Source: Chloroflexota bacterium
GTDB taxonomy: Bacteria > Chloroflexota > Anaerolineae > Anaerolineales > UBA4823
Assembly (NCBI GenBank): GCA_029265355.1
Contig: JAJUJL010000002.1
Span: 1-64,000, forward strand
DNA length: 64,000 bases
Direction: 5' to 3'
Below, in pieces: positions 53,064-62,542 of this stretch. Position 1 is the first letter of the stretch. The number at the start of each line of letters is the position of its first letter. Made by a program: the position numbers and the translations under genes. The notes under the pieces are model-generated. The model was not told where the DNA came from, made no database searches, and saw only the letters and a list, made by a program, of their open reading frames with translations.

Positions 53064-54728
53064 ATGGAAGATCGGCGGGCGCAGACGGTACGCACGCTCT
53101 CTCAAGTGGTCATTGTTACACTTGCAGCGTTAGGGCTGTATGTTTACCTGGCGCGTTCGCTGGATGATCCTGTGAGTGTGATGGAATTTATCAAGGGGGT
53201 TGTAAAGTTCTTCATTCTTCTGTGGGGCAGCATACCTGAGAAAGTCTGGCTGGTGTTTCTGGACCTGGCCCTGGTGGTCATTTTCATGCTGCTGAGCATG
53301 GCTTTTTTTGCCCAGTTCGGGCTGCCTGTGCGCAATTTGAGCCAGAGGATCAAGGCGATGCTCTACCTGCCCCTGTACTATACGCCCTTTCGCGGGCCGC
53401 TGGTGCGCATTGACAACGGAAAGTTGCCCGATTTCTATGATAAGCAGTCGCAGCGCGGCCTGGGCGTGATCTATCTGGACACCGCCAGCGCGGCGGTGCT
53501 GCGCAAGCCTGGCGAGTTTACACGCTCAGTGGGTCCTGGGTTGGTCTTTGCTCGCCCAGATGAGTACATTGCAGAGACGGTGGATTTGCATCGCCAGATG
53601 TGGCCCTGGCCACCCTTTGGACCACTGGGAGATGCTGAGGATCCCTTTGCACCCAAAGATGCCAAAGAATCAGAAGCAGAATATGCAGAGCGAATGGCGC
53701 GCAAGATACAGACCAGCGGCAAGACCCGCGATGGGATCGAGGTAGTGCCCCGGATCTTTGCTGTTTGCAAGCTGGATACAAATCTGAAACGACCCGACGA
53801 TCCTGAATTTGTCAGGAACGAACGCATGTACCCAGAATGGGGGGGAAACCCGAATATGGTTGCCAGCGGCTTTGGATATGGCGACGAGGCTGTGCGCCGG
53901 GCAGTGATCGGCGTGCGAGTGGATCGCCAGCGTGAGCGGGATCTCTCTGCGGAAGAAAAGCAAAGACCCTGGTACCAGCTCCCTGCCTACATGGCTGCGG
54001 ATTTATGGCGCGAATACCTGCTCAAATTTTCCTTTCAGGAGCTGTTCAATCCCCTGGATGCTCACGACCCTGCTTATCAGGATGTGCGCTATGCTGGTCG
54101 CACAGCGTTGGAAGTGATTGGCATGATGGTGGCCAGTCGCCTGAAAGAAAAATATGTGGATGTCATCGACGCGCAGGGAATGCTGCAGCGAGCCCTCTCC
54201 GATGATGGTGAATCTCGCCTGGTCGAGCTTCCCAATGGTCGTATCTTGCGGGATGAAGATGGCGAACCTGTGCGCATTCAGCGCATGCTCAGCCGTGAGT
54301 ATATCTTGCTACAAGACCGGGGCATCGAGGTGCTGTACGCCCCAATCCGCGATTATCGATTCCCGGCGCGCATCGAAGACCAACTGGTTAACGATTGGTT
54401 GAACACCTGGCAGATCAGGGCGCGCGCTGAGCGTGAGGAGATCGAAGCCCTGCGCAGTGAACGCCAACGCCTGGGAACTTACGAAGGCCAGCGCGAGTTC
54501 ACCGTGCAAGTGGCTCGCGCCGTGGAGCGAGAGATGTCTCAGCCATCGCGCCCACGCGATGCCACTGACCAGCGTGTGCAGGCTGAGCGACTGCTGGAGC
54601 TGTTGCTGCGCGGTGCAGTTTTCGGCGCTTCAGCAGACCAATCCTTGAGCGCGCGCCTGACCAATGAGATCCGGCAGATCCTTGAGGTGATCGACTGGCT
54701 GCACCGCTTTGGAAAGGGGCGCACATGA
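53064..54728 (+). CDS. SPFH-like membrane protein, first of a pair
   Basis: A 554-residue protein. Two membrane helices lie near the N-terminus (about 9-30 and 58-82). The next part resembles an SPFH/band 7 domain: RGLGVIYLDTASAAVLRK, RSVGPGLVFARPDEYIAETVDL, then KTRDGIEVVPRIFAVCKL, with an insert of about 40 residues rich in acidic residues. The C-terminal third has a charged helical stretch (RARAEREEIEALRSERQRLG) like the coiled coil after SPFH domains. Such proteins form oligomeric membrane scaffolds. ATG 53064 is chosen because an earlier ATG (53058) lies before the predicted transcript start. It overlaps the next gene by ATGA. Confidence 0.72.
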   Translation: MEDRRAQTVRTLSQVVIVTLAALGLYVYLARSLDDPVSVMEFIKGVVKFFILLWGSIPEKVWLVFLDLALVVIFMLLSMAFFAQFGLPVRNLSQRIKAMLYLPLYYTPFRGPLVRIDNGKLPDFYDKQSQRGLGVIYLDTASAAVLRKPGEFTRSVGPGLVFARPDEYIAETVDLHRQMWPWPPFGPLGDAEDPFAPKDAKESEAEYAERMARKIQTSGKTRDGIEVVPRIFAVCKLDTNLKRPDDPEFVRNERMYPEWGGNPNMVASGFGYGDEAVRRAVIGVRVDRQRERDLSAEEKQRPWYQLPAYMAADLWREYLLKFSFQELFNPLDAHDPAYQDVRYAGRTALEVIGMMVASRLKEKYVDVIDAQGMLQRALSDDGESRLVELPNGRILRDEDGEPVRIQRMLSREYILLQDRGIEVLYAPIRDYRFPARIEDQLVNDWLNTWQIRARAEREEIEALRSERQRLGTYEGQREFTVQVARAVEREMSQPSRPRDATDQRVQAERLLELLLRGAVFGASADQSLSARLTNEIRQILEVIDWLHRFGKGRT

Positions 54729-56710
54729 ATCAACGGGGGATCTTGAGCCAGGTCTACGCTGGTTTGCGCCAACTACGCGACGATTTGCTCACCCTGCTCC
54801 CACAACCGTTGCGCAGATTCTTGGGGCGTTCCTGGCTGTTGGCTGACCTGCTGGCGGATTACGCCTTATCGACGGGCGGGCGCTCGCGAACAGCGCGTTT
54901 TTTCCTATTGATCGGGCTGGGCGCCATTGCATGGGCTTTCCTGGCGACTCTGCCTACCACTCAGCTCCCACGCAGCCTGGAATGGGGCCTGACACGCGCC
55001 CAGATCGAGTATGTATTCTGCAATGTGCGCAATGCCATCAGTTCCAGCACGATCTACAACCAGCCGGATTTTCGCTGCTACAGCTTCTTTCAGGCGCGTT
55101 CATTCTCATTCGAGCCGCTCTTTTTTGAGCTGCCCCTGCTCCTGTTATTCTCTGCGGATCGCTTTCGCCACGTCTTGATGGTGACATTGGGAATCTGGTT
55201 AGGATTCAAGGCTGCTGCTCACTATACGACTCGCTTGAATAATCTTTACGATGATCGCCTTGGCGAACACTTCTTGTTGCAAACCGCCCTGGCGAATCCC
55301 TTGAATGTGATCGATATCAAGGATGCCCAGGTGCCGTTTTACCAGCAGCGCTTGCCTGTCTTTCGCATCGGCGGGCCTGGACGGGTGCGCGTGCACCTTG
55401 AGAACGTAGCAGTTTTCGAGGATATCGGCGGCAGAGCTATGATTCTCGGGCCCACAGGCACACACGAGCCGGATTGGTTTCGGATGTATCTGGTAGCAGG
55501 TGTCACATTTATCCTGGCGTTTGCGGTAGCGATAAGCATTGGATATTCACCTTTGATCATCATCACGCTGCTGTACGGTTTTTACCAGGCCTTGAGATTC
55601 ACATTTTTTAGGGATTTCATTCGCGCCGAAGGCGGCGCCAGGAGACTGTATCGCTACGATCGTCTACGAAGCATCATCGATCTGCGGGACCAGCAGGAAA
55701 AGTTTGATGTACGCGGCCGCTCGCGGGATGGTGTGCCCTTGGAGGCGCGCGATGTGCAGGTGGTGTATCGGGTGAATCGCAATGGACAGCAACCGAGCTT
55801 GAAAGTCCCCTATCCATTCTCTGCTGAAGCTGTACGCCGGCTGGTTTACCATCAAGGGCACGGTGCCTGGCAAACCGCCATGGCGGTAGCAATCCAGGCC
55901 GAGTTTCGTGATTTTCTCGGAAGCCACACCCTGGAGCAGTTCCTGGCTATGATCGAGGCGCCAGACAGCCTGAGAAGCAACGGGGGATTAGACTCCACGC
56001 GCCTGGCAGGAACTCGCCGTTCGGCGCCGAATCAGAGCGGGCGCGATTCTGGAGAGCAAAAGAGAAACCAGTTCGTGTCGCGAAATATGCTCACCGAGCG
56101 TTTCTATCAGGCCAATATTGAGTTCAGTCCTATCCGGGGCATTGAGCTAGAATGGATTGGGGTCGGCACCTGGGGAGGGCCGGTGGAACGCCTGTCTGGG
56201 CAACATCAGGAAGCCTGGAGGATCACTCGCCAAAATGAAATCAGTCGCCGCCCTGGTGCGCTCAATCGCGTGCAAAGCGACAGTCGGGCGGCAGAATTCA
56301 CCCGCCTCGTACAATCCATTGCGCTTGAATCTTATGGTTCGCTGCGCTCCAAGAAAAGCCTGGACGAGGCCGATCTGAGAGAGTCTTTGAATGCTTTTGC
56401 AAACTTTCTGCGCGAGACGCTAAACAGTACCTTCCCGCAATTGAAGGAGCAACTGGATCTGCGCCTGGCAAACCTGAAGGATGCAGAGAGCGATACACGC
56501 CAACAATTGCTGATCATCGAGCAACTCCCACCAGAACTCAAGGATGAACGTGATACGCAGCGGCTGAACGTGATGCTGACGGAGTTGCGGGCTGAAATTA
56601 ATCTGTTGCAGCACCAGCTTCAGCAACTCGAAGAAGATCAACAACGCACTCGCAGGGTGGCGCAACTATTAACGCGTTACGTTTATCCCTGGGTAGGAAC
56701 TGAGACATGA
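54725..56710 (+). CDS. SPFH-like membrane protein, second of a pair
   Basis: A 661-residue protein. One N-terminal helix (about 58-76), a second pair (about 130-160) and a third pair (about 258-300) cross the membrane. An SPFH-like half-domain precedes the third pair (PGRVRVHLENVAVFEDIGGR) and a second follows it (RSRDGVPLEARDVQVVYRVN). The C-terminus is a long coiled coil (about 555-640, LRAEINLLQHQLQQLEEDQQ). It shares layout with the preceding protein and is translationally coupled to it and to the kinase gene after it (both ATGA). I know of no described system of this form. Confidence 0.7.
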   Translation: MNQRGILSQVYAGLRQLRDDLLTLLPQPLRRFLGRSWLLADLLADYALSTGGRSRTARFFLLIGLGAIAWAFLATLPTTQLPRSLEWGLTRAQIEYVFCNVRNAISSSTIYNQPDFRCYSFFQARSFSFEPLFFELPLLLLFSADRFRHVLMVTLGIWLGFKAAAHYTTRLNNLYDDRLGEHFLLQTALANPLNVIDIKDAQVPFYQQRLPVFRIGGPGRVRVHLENVAVFEDIGGRAMILGPTGTHEPDWFRMYLVAGVTFILAFAVAISIGYSPLIIITLLYGFYQALRFTFFRDFIRAEGGARRLYRYDRLRSIIDLRDQQEKFDVRGRSRDGVPLEARDVQVVYRVNRNGQQPSLKVPYPFSAEAVRRLVYHQGHGAWQTAMAVAIQAEFRDFLGSHTLEQFLAMIEAPDSLRSNGGLDSTRLAGTRRSAPNQSGRDSGEQKRNQFVSRNMLTERFYQANIEFSPIRGIELEWIGVGTWGGPVERLSGQHQEAWRITRQNEISRRPGALNRVQSDSRAAEFTRLVQSIALESYGSLRSKKSLDEADLRESLNAFANFLRETLNSTFPQLKEQLDLRLANLKDAESDTRQQLLIIEQLPPELKDERDTQRLNVMLTELRAEINLLQHQLQQLEEDQQRTRRVAQLLTRYVYPWVGTET

Positions 56711-57660
56711 CCGGAGAACATTTTAGTGACCGCCCCGAGGCTCCAGCGCTGGTGATCGGCGCAGCAGGCGTTGACATTGTCGGGCGATTGCGCAACGACT
56801 TGATCGCTGGTAGCTCTACCCCAGCCCAAATTCGATTTTCTTGGGGCGGAGTGGCGCGCAATGTAGCCGAGAATTTAGCGCGCCTGGGACAGCCAACGTA
56901 CCTGATCACCGCAGTTGGCGAGGATGAAACTGGCGAACGACTGTGCGCGGCGACCAGCGCGGCTGGTGTGCATATTCACGCCGCCCGCTCGAAGGAACAC
57001 CCAACGGGCACATACCTGGCAGCCGTTAATCAGGGCGGCGCCTTGCAATATGCGCTGGATGATATGCGCGCCATTTCAGCGCTGACGCCCGAATTTATCC
57101 GCCAGAATCGCCAGTTGTTTATGGATGCTTCGGTGTTGTTTGTGGATGCCAACCTGCCAAAAGACACCCTGCGCACGATCATGTCTGAGGCGCGCAAAGC
57201 CATGCTGCCCATCTGTGCAGATCCGACTTCCACCAGCCTGGCGCCGCGCCTGAGAAATTATTTGCCCCGGCTAAGGTTGATCACACCCAACCGTCACGAA
57301 GCTGAGGTGTTTTGTCAGAAAGGTGTGGAGATCAACACCCGGCGCCAGGCGTTAGAGGCAGCCAAGCACCTGGTTTCACAGGGAGTTGAAATTGCTGTGA
57401 TTACGATGGGTGAAATTGGCCTTTGCTACGCAACATCGGAGACGAATGGGTACATACCCGCGGTGCGCACAGAGGTCGTGGACCCCACTGGCGCTGGCGA
57501 TGCGCTTTCGGCAGCGATCATTTTTGCTCTGTTAAACGACATCCCTATCGATGATGCGGTTAGGTTGGGCGTTTCAGCGGCTTCACTGACTTTACGCTAT
57601 CGTGGGGCGGTTGTGCCCAATCTGACTCTCGAAAAACTCTACGACCAATTGGTTATCTAA
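56707..57660 (+). CDS. psuK: PfkB-family sugar kinase, probable pseudouridine kinase
   Basis: A 317-residue ribokinase-type enzyme. The N-terminal GGVARNVAENLARLG, which binds the sugar, and the catalytic DPTGAGDALSAA (D265) are both present; GAGVDIVGRL-like residues begin the fold. It would phosphorylate pseudouridine to its 5'-phosphate, for cleavage by the next gene product. That assignment rests mainly on the 2-nt gap to psuG. The start overlaps the second SPFH gene (ATGA). Confidence 0.85.
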   Translation: MTGEHFSDRPEAPALVIGAAGVDIVGRLRNDLIAGSSTPAQIRFSWGGVARNVAENLARLGQPTYLITAVGEDETGERLCAATSAAGVHIHAARSKEHPTGTYLAAVNQGGALQYALDDMRAISALTPEFIRQNRQLFMDASVLFVDANLPKDTLRTIMSEARKAMLPICADPTSTSLAPRLRNYLPRLRLITPNRHEAEVFCQKGVEINTRRQALEAAKHLVSQGVEIAVITMGEIGLCYATSETNGYIPAVRTEVVDPTGAGDALSAAIIFALLNDIPIDDAVRLGVSAASLTLRYRGAVVPNLTLEKLYDQLVI

Positions 57661-57662
57661 AC

Positions 57663-58610
57663 ATGAACGAACTGCCCAAATTTTTCGAAGTATTGCCTGA
57701 AATCAAACGCGCCCTGGATCAGGGTCAACCCATCGTGGCGCTCGAATCGGCGGTGATCACGCATGGATTACCCTATCCTGAAAATCATACGCTTGCGGAA
57801 GACATGGAAGACGAGGTGCGCGCCCAGTCCGCTATACCCGCGACGATTGCTGTAATCGATGGAAAAATCCGCGTGGGTTTAACAGTTCCCAATTTGCTCA
57901 CTCTGGCAGAAAGCAGTGGTAAATTGCGCAAGCTCAGCTCTCGAGATCTGGGCGCAGCAATCGTTCAACAAGCCAGCGGAGGCACGACGGTTGCGGGTAC
58001 GATGGCTATTGCCCATCAAGTGGGGATACGTGTGTTTGCCACGGGAGGGATCGGCGGTGTGCACCACGATATCTCTCGAAGTCGAAAGGGGAGCATGGAC
58101 ATTTCAGCCGACTTGATCATGCTGGCAAATACGCCGATGATTGTGGTATGCGCGGGAGCCAAGGCGATATTGAACCTGGTCGCTACGGTAGAGTACCTGG
58201 AAACGGCCTGTGTACCGGTAATTGGTTATCAAACGGATGATTTCCCCGCCTTCTACACCAGCAAGAGCGGATTAAAGACTTCAGCGCGGGCGAATACCGC
58301 GGAAGAGATCGCTCGCCTGGCCCGGGCGCACTGGGCGCTGGGACTGCGCAGCGCGGTGCTGGTTGTCGCGCCACCTCCTCCAGACTACGCTATGCCACAG
58401 GAAGAGGTCGAGCGAGCCGTCAACAAGGCGCTTGCAGAGGCGCAAGAGCAGGGTATCCGTGGGCAGGCTGTAACGCCCTTCCTGCTCGAGCGCGTCAATC
58501 GTCAAACGTTTGGCGCGAGCCTGGCAGCAAACGTGGCTTTGCTGTTGAACAATGCCCGTCTTGCCGGGGAGATTGCAAGATACATGGTGGATACGCCTGG
58601 GACGAGCTAA
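57663..58610 (+). CDS. psuG: Pseudouridine-5'-phosphate glycosidase
   Basis: A 315-residue enzyme that reversibly splits pseudouridine 5'-phosphate into uracil and ribose 5-phosphate. The family motifs ALESAVITHGLPYPEN, GGTTVAGTMAIAHQVGI, VFATGGIGGVHHDISRS, VCAGAKAILNLVATVEYLET (in part) and GYQTDDFPAFYT are all clear. Length is normal. Uracil released could be re-used by upp in this window. Confidence 0.95.
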   Translation: MNELPKFFEVLPEIKRALDQGQPIVALESAVITHGLPYPENHTLAEDMEDEVRAQSAIPATIAVIDGKIRVGLTVPNLLTLAESSGKLRKLSSRDLGAAIVQQASGGTTVAGTMAIAHQVGIRVFATGGIGGVHHDISRSRKGSMDISADLIMLANTPMIVVCAGAKAILNLVATVEYLETACVPVIGYQTDDFPAFYTSKSGLKTSARANTAEEIARLARAHWALGLRSAVLVVAPPPPDYAMPQEEVERAVNKALAEAQEQGIRGQAVTPFLLERVNRQTFGASLAANVALLLNNARLAGEIARYMVDTPGTS

Positions 58611-58664
58611 CCGGCGCCTGGCTGCCCCAATCCATGCCCAATAATTCATAACGAGCGGAAGACG

Positions 58665-59723
58665 CTACGGACTCGGAGTGCGTGTAGGCGTGCGCGTCAG
58701 CGTGGGTTGTGGGGTGATACTGGGCGTCACCGGTGTGCGGGTTAATGTAGGCCAGGGCGTCCGGGTAAGGGTGGGGGTTGGACTCAGATAAGGCGTGCGC
58801 GTGGGTGTAATGGTCGGTGATAGCGTCATGGTGGGGCTGGGCCTGGGCGTGCGAGTGGGAACCGGTGTGGCTGTCGGCCAGGGTGTGCGTGTGGCGGTTT
58901 GTGTGCGGGTGGGCGTCAGAGTCGGGGTAAGCGTGCTGGTCGGGGCTGGCGTGGGTGGATCTCCAGTGACCGTGAAGAAACCAGCCTGTTTCCAGATCAA
59001 TCCAACAAATAACTGCACCTGGTAGGTTCCTGGTAGCCACTCGGAGGGAGGTGGATTCCAGTCTGTAAAACCCAACCCGCCCGTCTCGCCGTCCCAAGGG
59101 ATGGTTTCATAGTGAACCAGCTCACCGTTGCGATACCACAGCGCGGTCCATTGCGAGCCACGGATCATGCCATCATACGAGAACACAGCATACATGTGCC
59201 CGATTGGATTTTCGAAAGTCTCCCCGGGTTTTAGCGGGCGATATTGATCATCCAGGCCATCGGTGAAAACCAATGGACTGAATACCGCATCCGGATTTGG
59301 GGTGATGGTGCTTTCGAATCGCGCTTCGATTGCCAATGGAATAAACGGCGTGGGTGTGATGGTGGGGGTGTCGGAGACGGAGGGTGTCGGGGTGATGGTC
59401 GGGCTGAGGGTAATAGTGGGCGTCAGGCTGATGGTCGGTGTGACGCTGATGGTGGGGGTGATGGAGGGAGTTACCGTGGGTGGGAAGTAGGCGTATAGCA
59501 CTGGCTCTGCCTGGGTACCGATCAGGTAGACCAGGCCGATCAAGAGGATGCCGACCAACAGCATGCGCCAACCACGCAGGTTCTGCTCGCGGCGCAGGCG
59601 AAAAAATCTCAGCGCACGCGCTCTGGCAATCAAAGATACGCCTCGCCACAGGAATATAATGATGAGCAGAATGAGAATTGCCTGGGCGGTGAGCACGCCC
59701 GTGCGAATATCTAGTTGGGGCAT
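58665..59723 (-). CDS. Membrane protein with Thr/Pro-rich stalks and one globular domain
   Basis: A 352-residue protein. Two helices lie near the N-terminus (about 9-30 and 53-70). Outside follow a Thr-Pro-Thr/Ile repeat stalk (about 80-128, units such as TPTITLSPT), a globular domain of about 110 residues ([15 protein letters not shown] to [18 protein letters not shown]) that looks like an Ig/beta-sandwich, and a second Thr/Pro/Arg-rich tail (about 260-352). The tails could be O-glycosylated or span the cell wall. Function unknown. Confidence 0.75.
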   Translation of the reverse strand: MPQLDIRTGVLTAQAILILLIIIFLWRGVSLIARARALRFFRLRREQNLRGWRMLLVGILLIGLVYLIGTQAEPVLYAYFPPTVTPSITPTISVTPTISLTPTITLSPTITPTPSVSDTPTITPTPFIPLAIEARFESTITPNPDAVFSPLVFTDGLDDQYRPLKPGETFENPIGHMYAVFSYDGMIRGSQWTALWYRNGELVHYETIPWDGETGGLGFTDWNPPPSEWLPGTYQVQLFVGLIWKQAGFFTVTGDPPTPAPTSTLTPTLTPTRTQTATRTPWPTATPVPTRTPRPSPTMTLSPTITPTRTPYLSPTPTLTRTPWPTLTRTPVTPSITPQPTLTRTPTRTPSP

Positions 59724-59782
59724 CGCGAACCAAATATGCTATGCTGCTGTGAAAAACTCTATTTCAACTGCAGTCGGCTTCA

Positions 59783-60562
59783 TCAGCCGGGCTGGTGCTC
59801 CAGGTCAGCTTCAACAGGATTGGCCAGTTTGCCCAGGCCTTCGATGCTCACCTCTACCACGTCACCCGATTTCAGCGGACTGACGCCGGCTGGAGTTCCA
59901 GTTAGAAGCAAGTCGCCCGGTTCGAGGGTCATCACGGAGGAAGCGTAGGCGATCAATTGCCTGACGCTGAACACCATGTCACGGGTAGAAGCCATCTGGC
60001 GCATCTCGCCATTGACATGGCAGGTGATGAGTGCATCGGCAGGGTCGAAATCCGTTTGGATCCAGGGCCCAAACGGGCAGAAGGTATCGAAACCTTTTGC
60101 TCGGGTCCATTGGCCATCAGAGCGCTGCAAATCTCGCGCCGTGACATCGTTTGCAATGGTGTAGCCCAGGATATATTCGTTCGTTTCCTCCAGGGCGATC
60201 CACCGCCCACGCTTGCCAATAACAACCGCCAGTTCGGCCTCATGCTCAACCTGCCTGGACTGTGGAGGCAGGATGATTTTGTCATTCGGATTGATGATCG
60301 AGGATGGAGGCTTGAGGAACAAGAGCGGCACTTCTGGAACCTCCGCATTGTGTTCCTTGGCATGGGCGACATAGTTACGTCCCACGCAGATGATCTTGCT
60401 TGGGATGACCGGCGCCAGTAGGCGAACTTCACCCAACTGGTAGACAACATCCAGGCGACGGTACTCGCCAAAAGGTGAGCCTTCTAACTCACCCACCAGG
60501 TTATCTTGTACCCAGCCAAAACGCGGCGCTTCGCTGGCATGCTGGTAACGTACAATGCGCAT
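59783..60562 (-). CDS. Fumarylacetoacetate hydrolase family protein
   Basis: A 259-residue FAH-fold enzyme. The signature KIICVGRNYVAHAKEHN, LFLKPPSSIINPND, the metal-binding EHEAELAVVIGKRGRWI, NDVTARDLQ, KGFDTFCPFGPWI and the C-terminal LLTGTPAGVSPLKSGD are all present. Members are hydratases, isomerases or acylpyruvases acting on 2-oxo or dicarboxylic acids; the substrate is not clear. GGAGG lies about 6 nt before the ATG. Confidence 0.9.
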   Translation of the reverse strand: MRIVRYQHASEAPRFGWVQDNLVGELEGSPFGEYRRLDVVYQLGEVRLLAPVIPSKIICVGRNYVAHAKEHNAEVPEVPLLFLKPPSSIINPNDKIILPPQSRQVEHEAELAVVIGKRGRWIALEETNEYILGYTIANDVTARDLQRSDGQWTRAKGFDTFCPFGPWIQTDFDPADALITCHVNGEMRQMASTRDMVFSVRQLIAYASSVMTLEPGDLLLTGTPAGVSPLKSGDVVEVSIEGLGKLANPVEADLEHQPG

Positions 60563-60662
60563 ACTTTCCTCCAGAAATATTCAGGGGATTCAGCCAGGAG
60601 TCGCCGGGCCAAACCCCCCTCTCGCCAACTGCGTAAGTCCCACTAATTATAAATGAGATTTC

Positions 60663-61499
60663 TTATTCAAATGGCTGCTGAATGCGATTCATCAATTCGA
60701 CAATGGATTGCTCAGTACCCGCAAAACGCTCTGCGAAACGCCAGCGGAGAACTTGAGCCAGAGCGTAGACGATCGATTCAATGGTAATAATTCCAATTCC
60801 CAAGGATTGGTGAGCCTGGGCTGCCAGCACAATGTTGGCAGCGCGCGCTGAAGCCAGCGAGGATGCTCCCACCAGGGCAGCCGTGGGGATACCCTTCGCC
60901 TGGGCTTCTGCCAGGGCGCGGGCGATGTACGCGGACTGCCCGACCACTTCCATGGCGAGCAGCAGGTCTTGTGGCGTGGCAGTGTTCACGGTGCGTGCCA
61001 GATCTGCAATACCAGAACGGGCGATGTAAACTGGAAAGCCGCCTTGTTCCAGATAGTGCACCAGGCTGTAGGCGGTTGGTTGAGCGGGACCCTCTGCGAG
61101 AACTACTGTCCGGCGCACCTGGCCCATCAGCTCTGCCAGCTTTTCGAGAGCCTCGGTATCCAATGAGATGCGCGTCTGTTCCAGGGCGACAGAAAGTTCG
61201 TGCATGGCAATGGCGGCGATTCCTGGCGCGGAATCTGGATCCTGCGCCTGTTTGGGCCGGATCAGCAGGTCAGCTTTGACGCGCGATCGAATTTCACGCT
61301 GCAATTCGGGAAAGCCAGAGTACCCCAAGAACTGAGAAAAGCGCACGACCGTGGCTGCATCCAGGTTTAGGGCGTGAGCCAGCTCACTGGCGGTCATGAA
61401 AGCGGCTTCGACATAGGAATCCAGCAGAAAATCGGCCAGGCGTGAAAAACTCTTGGACATTTCCGGGCGTTCTCGTCGGATGCGATCCTCATATAACAT
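60663..61499 (-). CDS. RpiR-family transcriptional regulator
   Basis: A 278-residue regulator. The N-terminal HTH_6 domain has MTASELAHALNLDAATVVRFSQ-like residues (MTASELAHALNLDAATVVRF) and the C-terminal SIS sugar-isomerase domain (about 115-250) binds phosphosugars (VVLAEGPAQPTAYSLVHYL; LLAMEVVGQSAYIARAL). ATG 61499 has GGAGG 7 nt before. It is divergent from 6-phosphogluconolactonase, so it may control that gene in the manner of HexR (inference). Confidence 0.88.
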   Translation of the reverse strand: MLYEDRIRRERPEMSKSFSRLADFLLDSYVEAAFMTASELAHALNLDAATVVRFSQFLGYSGFPELQREIRSRVKADLLIRPKQAQDPDSAPGIAAIAMHELSVALEQTRISLDTEALEKLAELMGQVRRTVVLAEGPAQPTAYSLVHYLEQGGFPVYIARSGIADLARTVNTATPQDLLLAMEVVGQSAYIARALAEAQAKGIPTAALVGASSLASARAANIVLAAQAHQSLGIGIITIESIVYALAQVLRWRFAERFAGTEQSIVELMNRIQQPFE

Positions 61500-61707
61500 A
61501 GCCCTAACCTCCATCAAACCTTATCTGCACACCTGTGCCGGGTGGCAATTTGCTCCGGAAGTCATTTTCAGGATAAAATATCGCAAAAAGAATTGGTAAT
61601 ATTTAGTTTATCACAATCACTAACAATTTACAATCTGAAATGAATTCATGATGTATTGTAGCAAAATTTTTCCATTCTGGAAAATTCAAATAAATTTGTA
61701 AGCTTCA
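61500..61707. promoter_or_regulatory. AT-rich divergent control region between rpiR-like and pgl
   Basis: 208 nt, clearly richer in A/T than its surroundings. It contains a 7-bp inverted repeat TTTTCCA-TTC-TGGAAAA (61668-61684) 23 nt before the lactonase ATG and a 10-bp palindrome ATGAATTCAT (61640-61649). Both are candidate operators for the RpiR-type regulator. No small gene is visible. Confidence 0.5.
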
Positions 61708-62469
61708 ATGGGTGCAGATCAGGTGCAGGCAATGGCGGACTTAAAAATCTTTCCATCCAGAACGGCGCTGGCAGAGGCAGCTGCCGACGAATTCCTAAGT
61801 ATTTGCGAGCTGGCTATCCAGCGCCAGGGATGGTGCAGGCTACTTTTGGCAGGCGGCAGCACGCCGCGCAGCCTGTACGCGCTCTTGGCAAGCCGAAACC
61901 GATCCTGGAGCGGCTGGCCCAGGTTGCAGGTGTGCTGGGGAGATGAGCGCTGTGTTCCGCCTGACCATGCAGAGAGTAATTACCGAATGGCTTATGAAAG
62001 CCTGCTGGCCCACGTACCGGTATCATCACAGCACATTTTTCCGATGCCGGGTGAACTTTTGCCAGCCCTGGGCTCAGCGCGCTATGAGGAAACATTGCGC
62101 ATACTGTTCGATGGGCAAGATCTACCCGATTTCGACCTGGCGCTGCTGGGCGTGGGCGAAGATGGGCATGTTGCTTCTTTGTTTCCAGGCAGCCTGGCTT
62201 TGGATGAGGCTCGGCGTTGGGTGGTGGATGTGCCCCACGACCAGCCGCCGCCTCCGCTGGTGCCGCGACTGAGTGTGACACTGCCGGTGCTCAACGCTGC
62301 ACGTCACGTGCTATTTCTGGTCTCGGGAGAGACTAAGGCTCCCATTTTGGAGCGTGTTTTCCTTGCCCAGCATGAAAACTCCAACCTGCTGCCAGCCCAA
62401 AGGGTGCGCCCAAGCTCCGGTTTTCTTACCTGGATGGTGGATGCCGCTGCTGGAAAATTCTTGAGCTGA
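61708..62469 (+). CDS. pgl: 6-phosphogluconolactonase
   Basis: A 253-residue enzyme of the oxidative pentose phosphate pathway, hydrolysing 6-phosphoglucono-lactone. The phosphate motif LLLAGGSTPRSLYALL, the WGDERCVPPDHAESNYRM region, LLGVGEDGHVASLFPG and LFLVSGETKAPIL are all typical. ATG 61708 is used; ATG 61732, preceded by AGGTGCAGG, would give the more usual 245 residues and may be the true start. It is divergent from an RpiR-type regulator. Confidence 0.92.
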   Translation: MGADQVQAMADLKIFPSRTALAEAAADEFLSICELAIQRQGWCRLLLAGGSTPRSLYALLASRNRSWSGWPRLQVCWGDERCVPPDHAESNYRMAYESLLAHVPVSSQHIFPMPGELLPALGSARYEETLRILFDGQDLPDFDLALLGVGEDGHVASLFPGSLALDEARRWVVDVPHDQPPPPLVPRLSVTLPVLNAARHVLFLVSGETKAPILERVFLAQHENSNLLPAQRVRPSSGFLTWMVDAAAGKFLS

Positions 62470-62542
62470 GTTCTTGGGAGAGTTGTTTTTTGCAGGGCAA
62501 TTCAGTTGTGGTATATTTGCGATCGTCATCAGGAGGCCGATC

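Noticed and set aside
58665-59480. A CRISPR-like or satellite repeat.
   Set aside because: The repeats are short, imperfect and in frame, and encode Thr/Pro stalks of a membrane protein.
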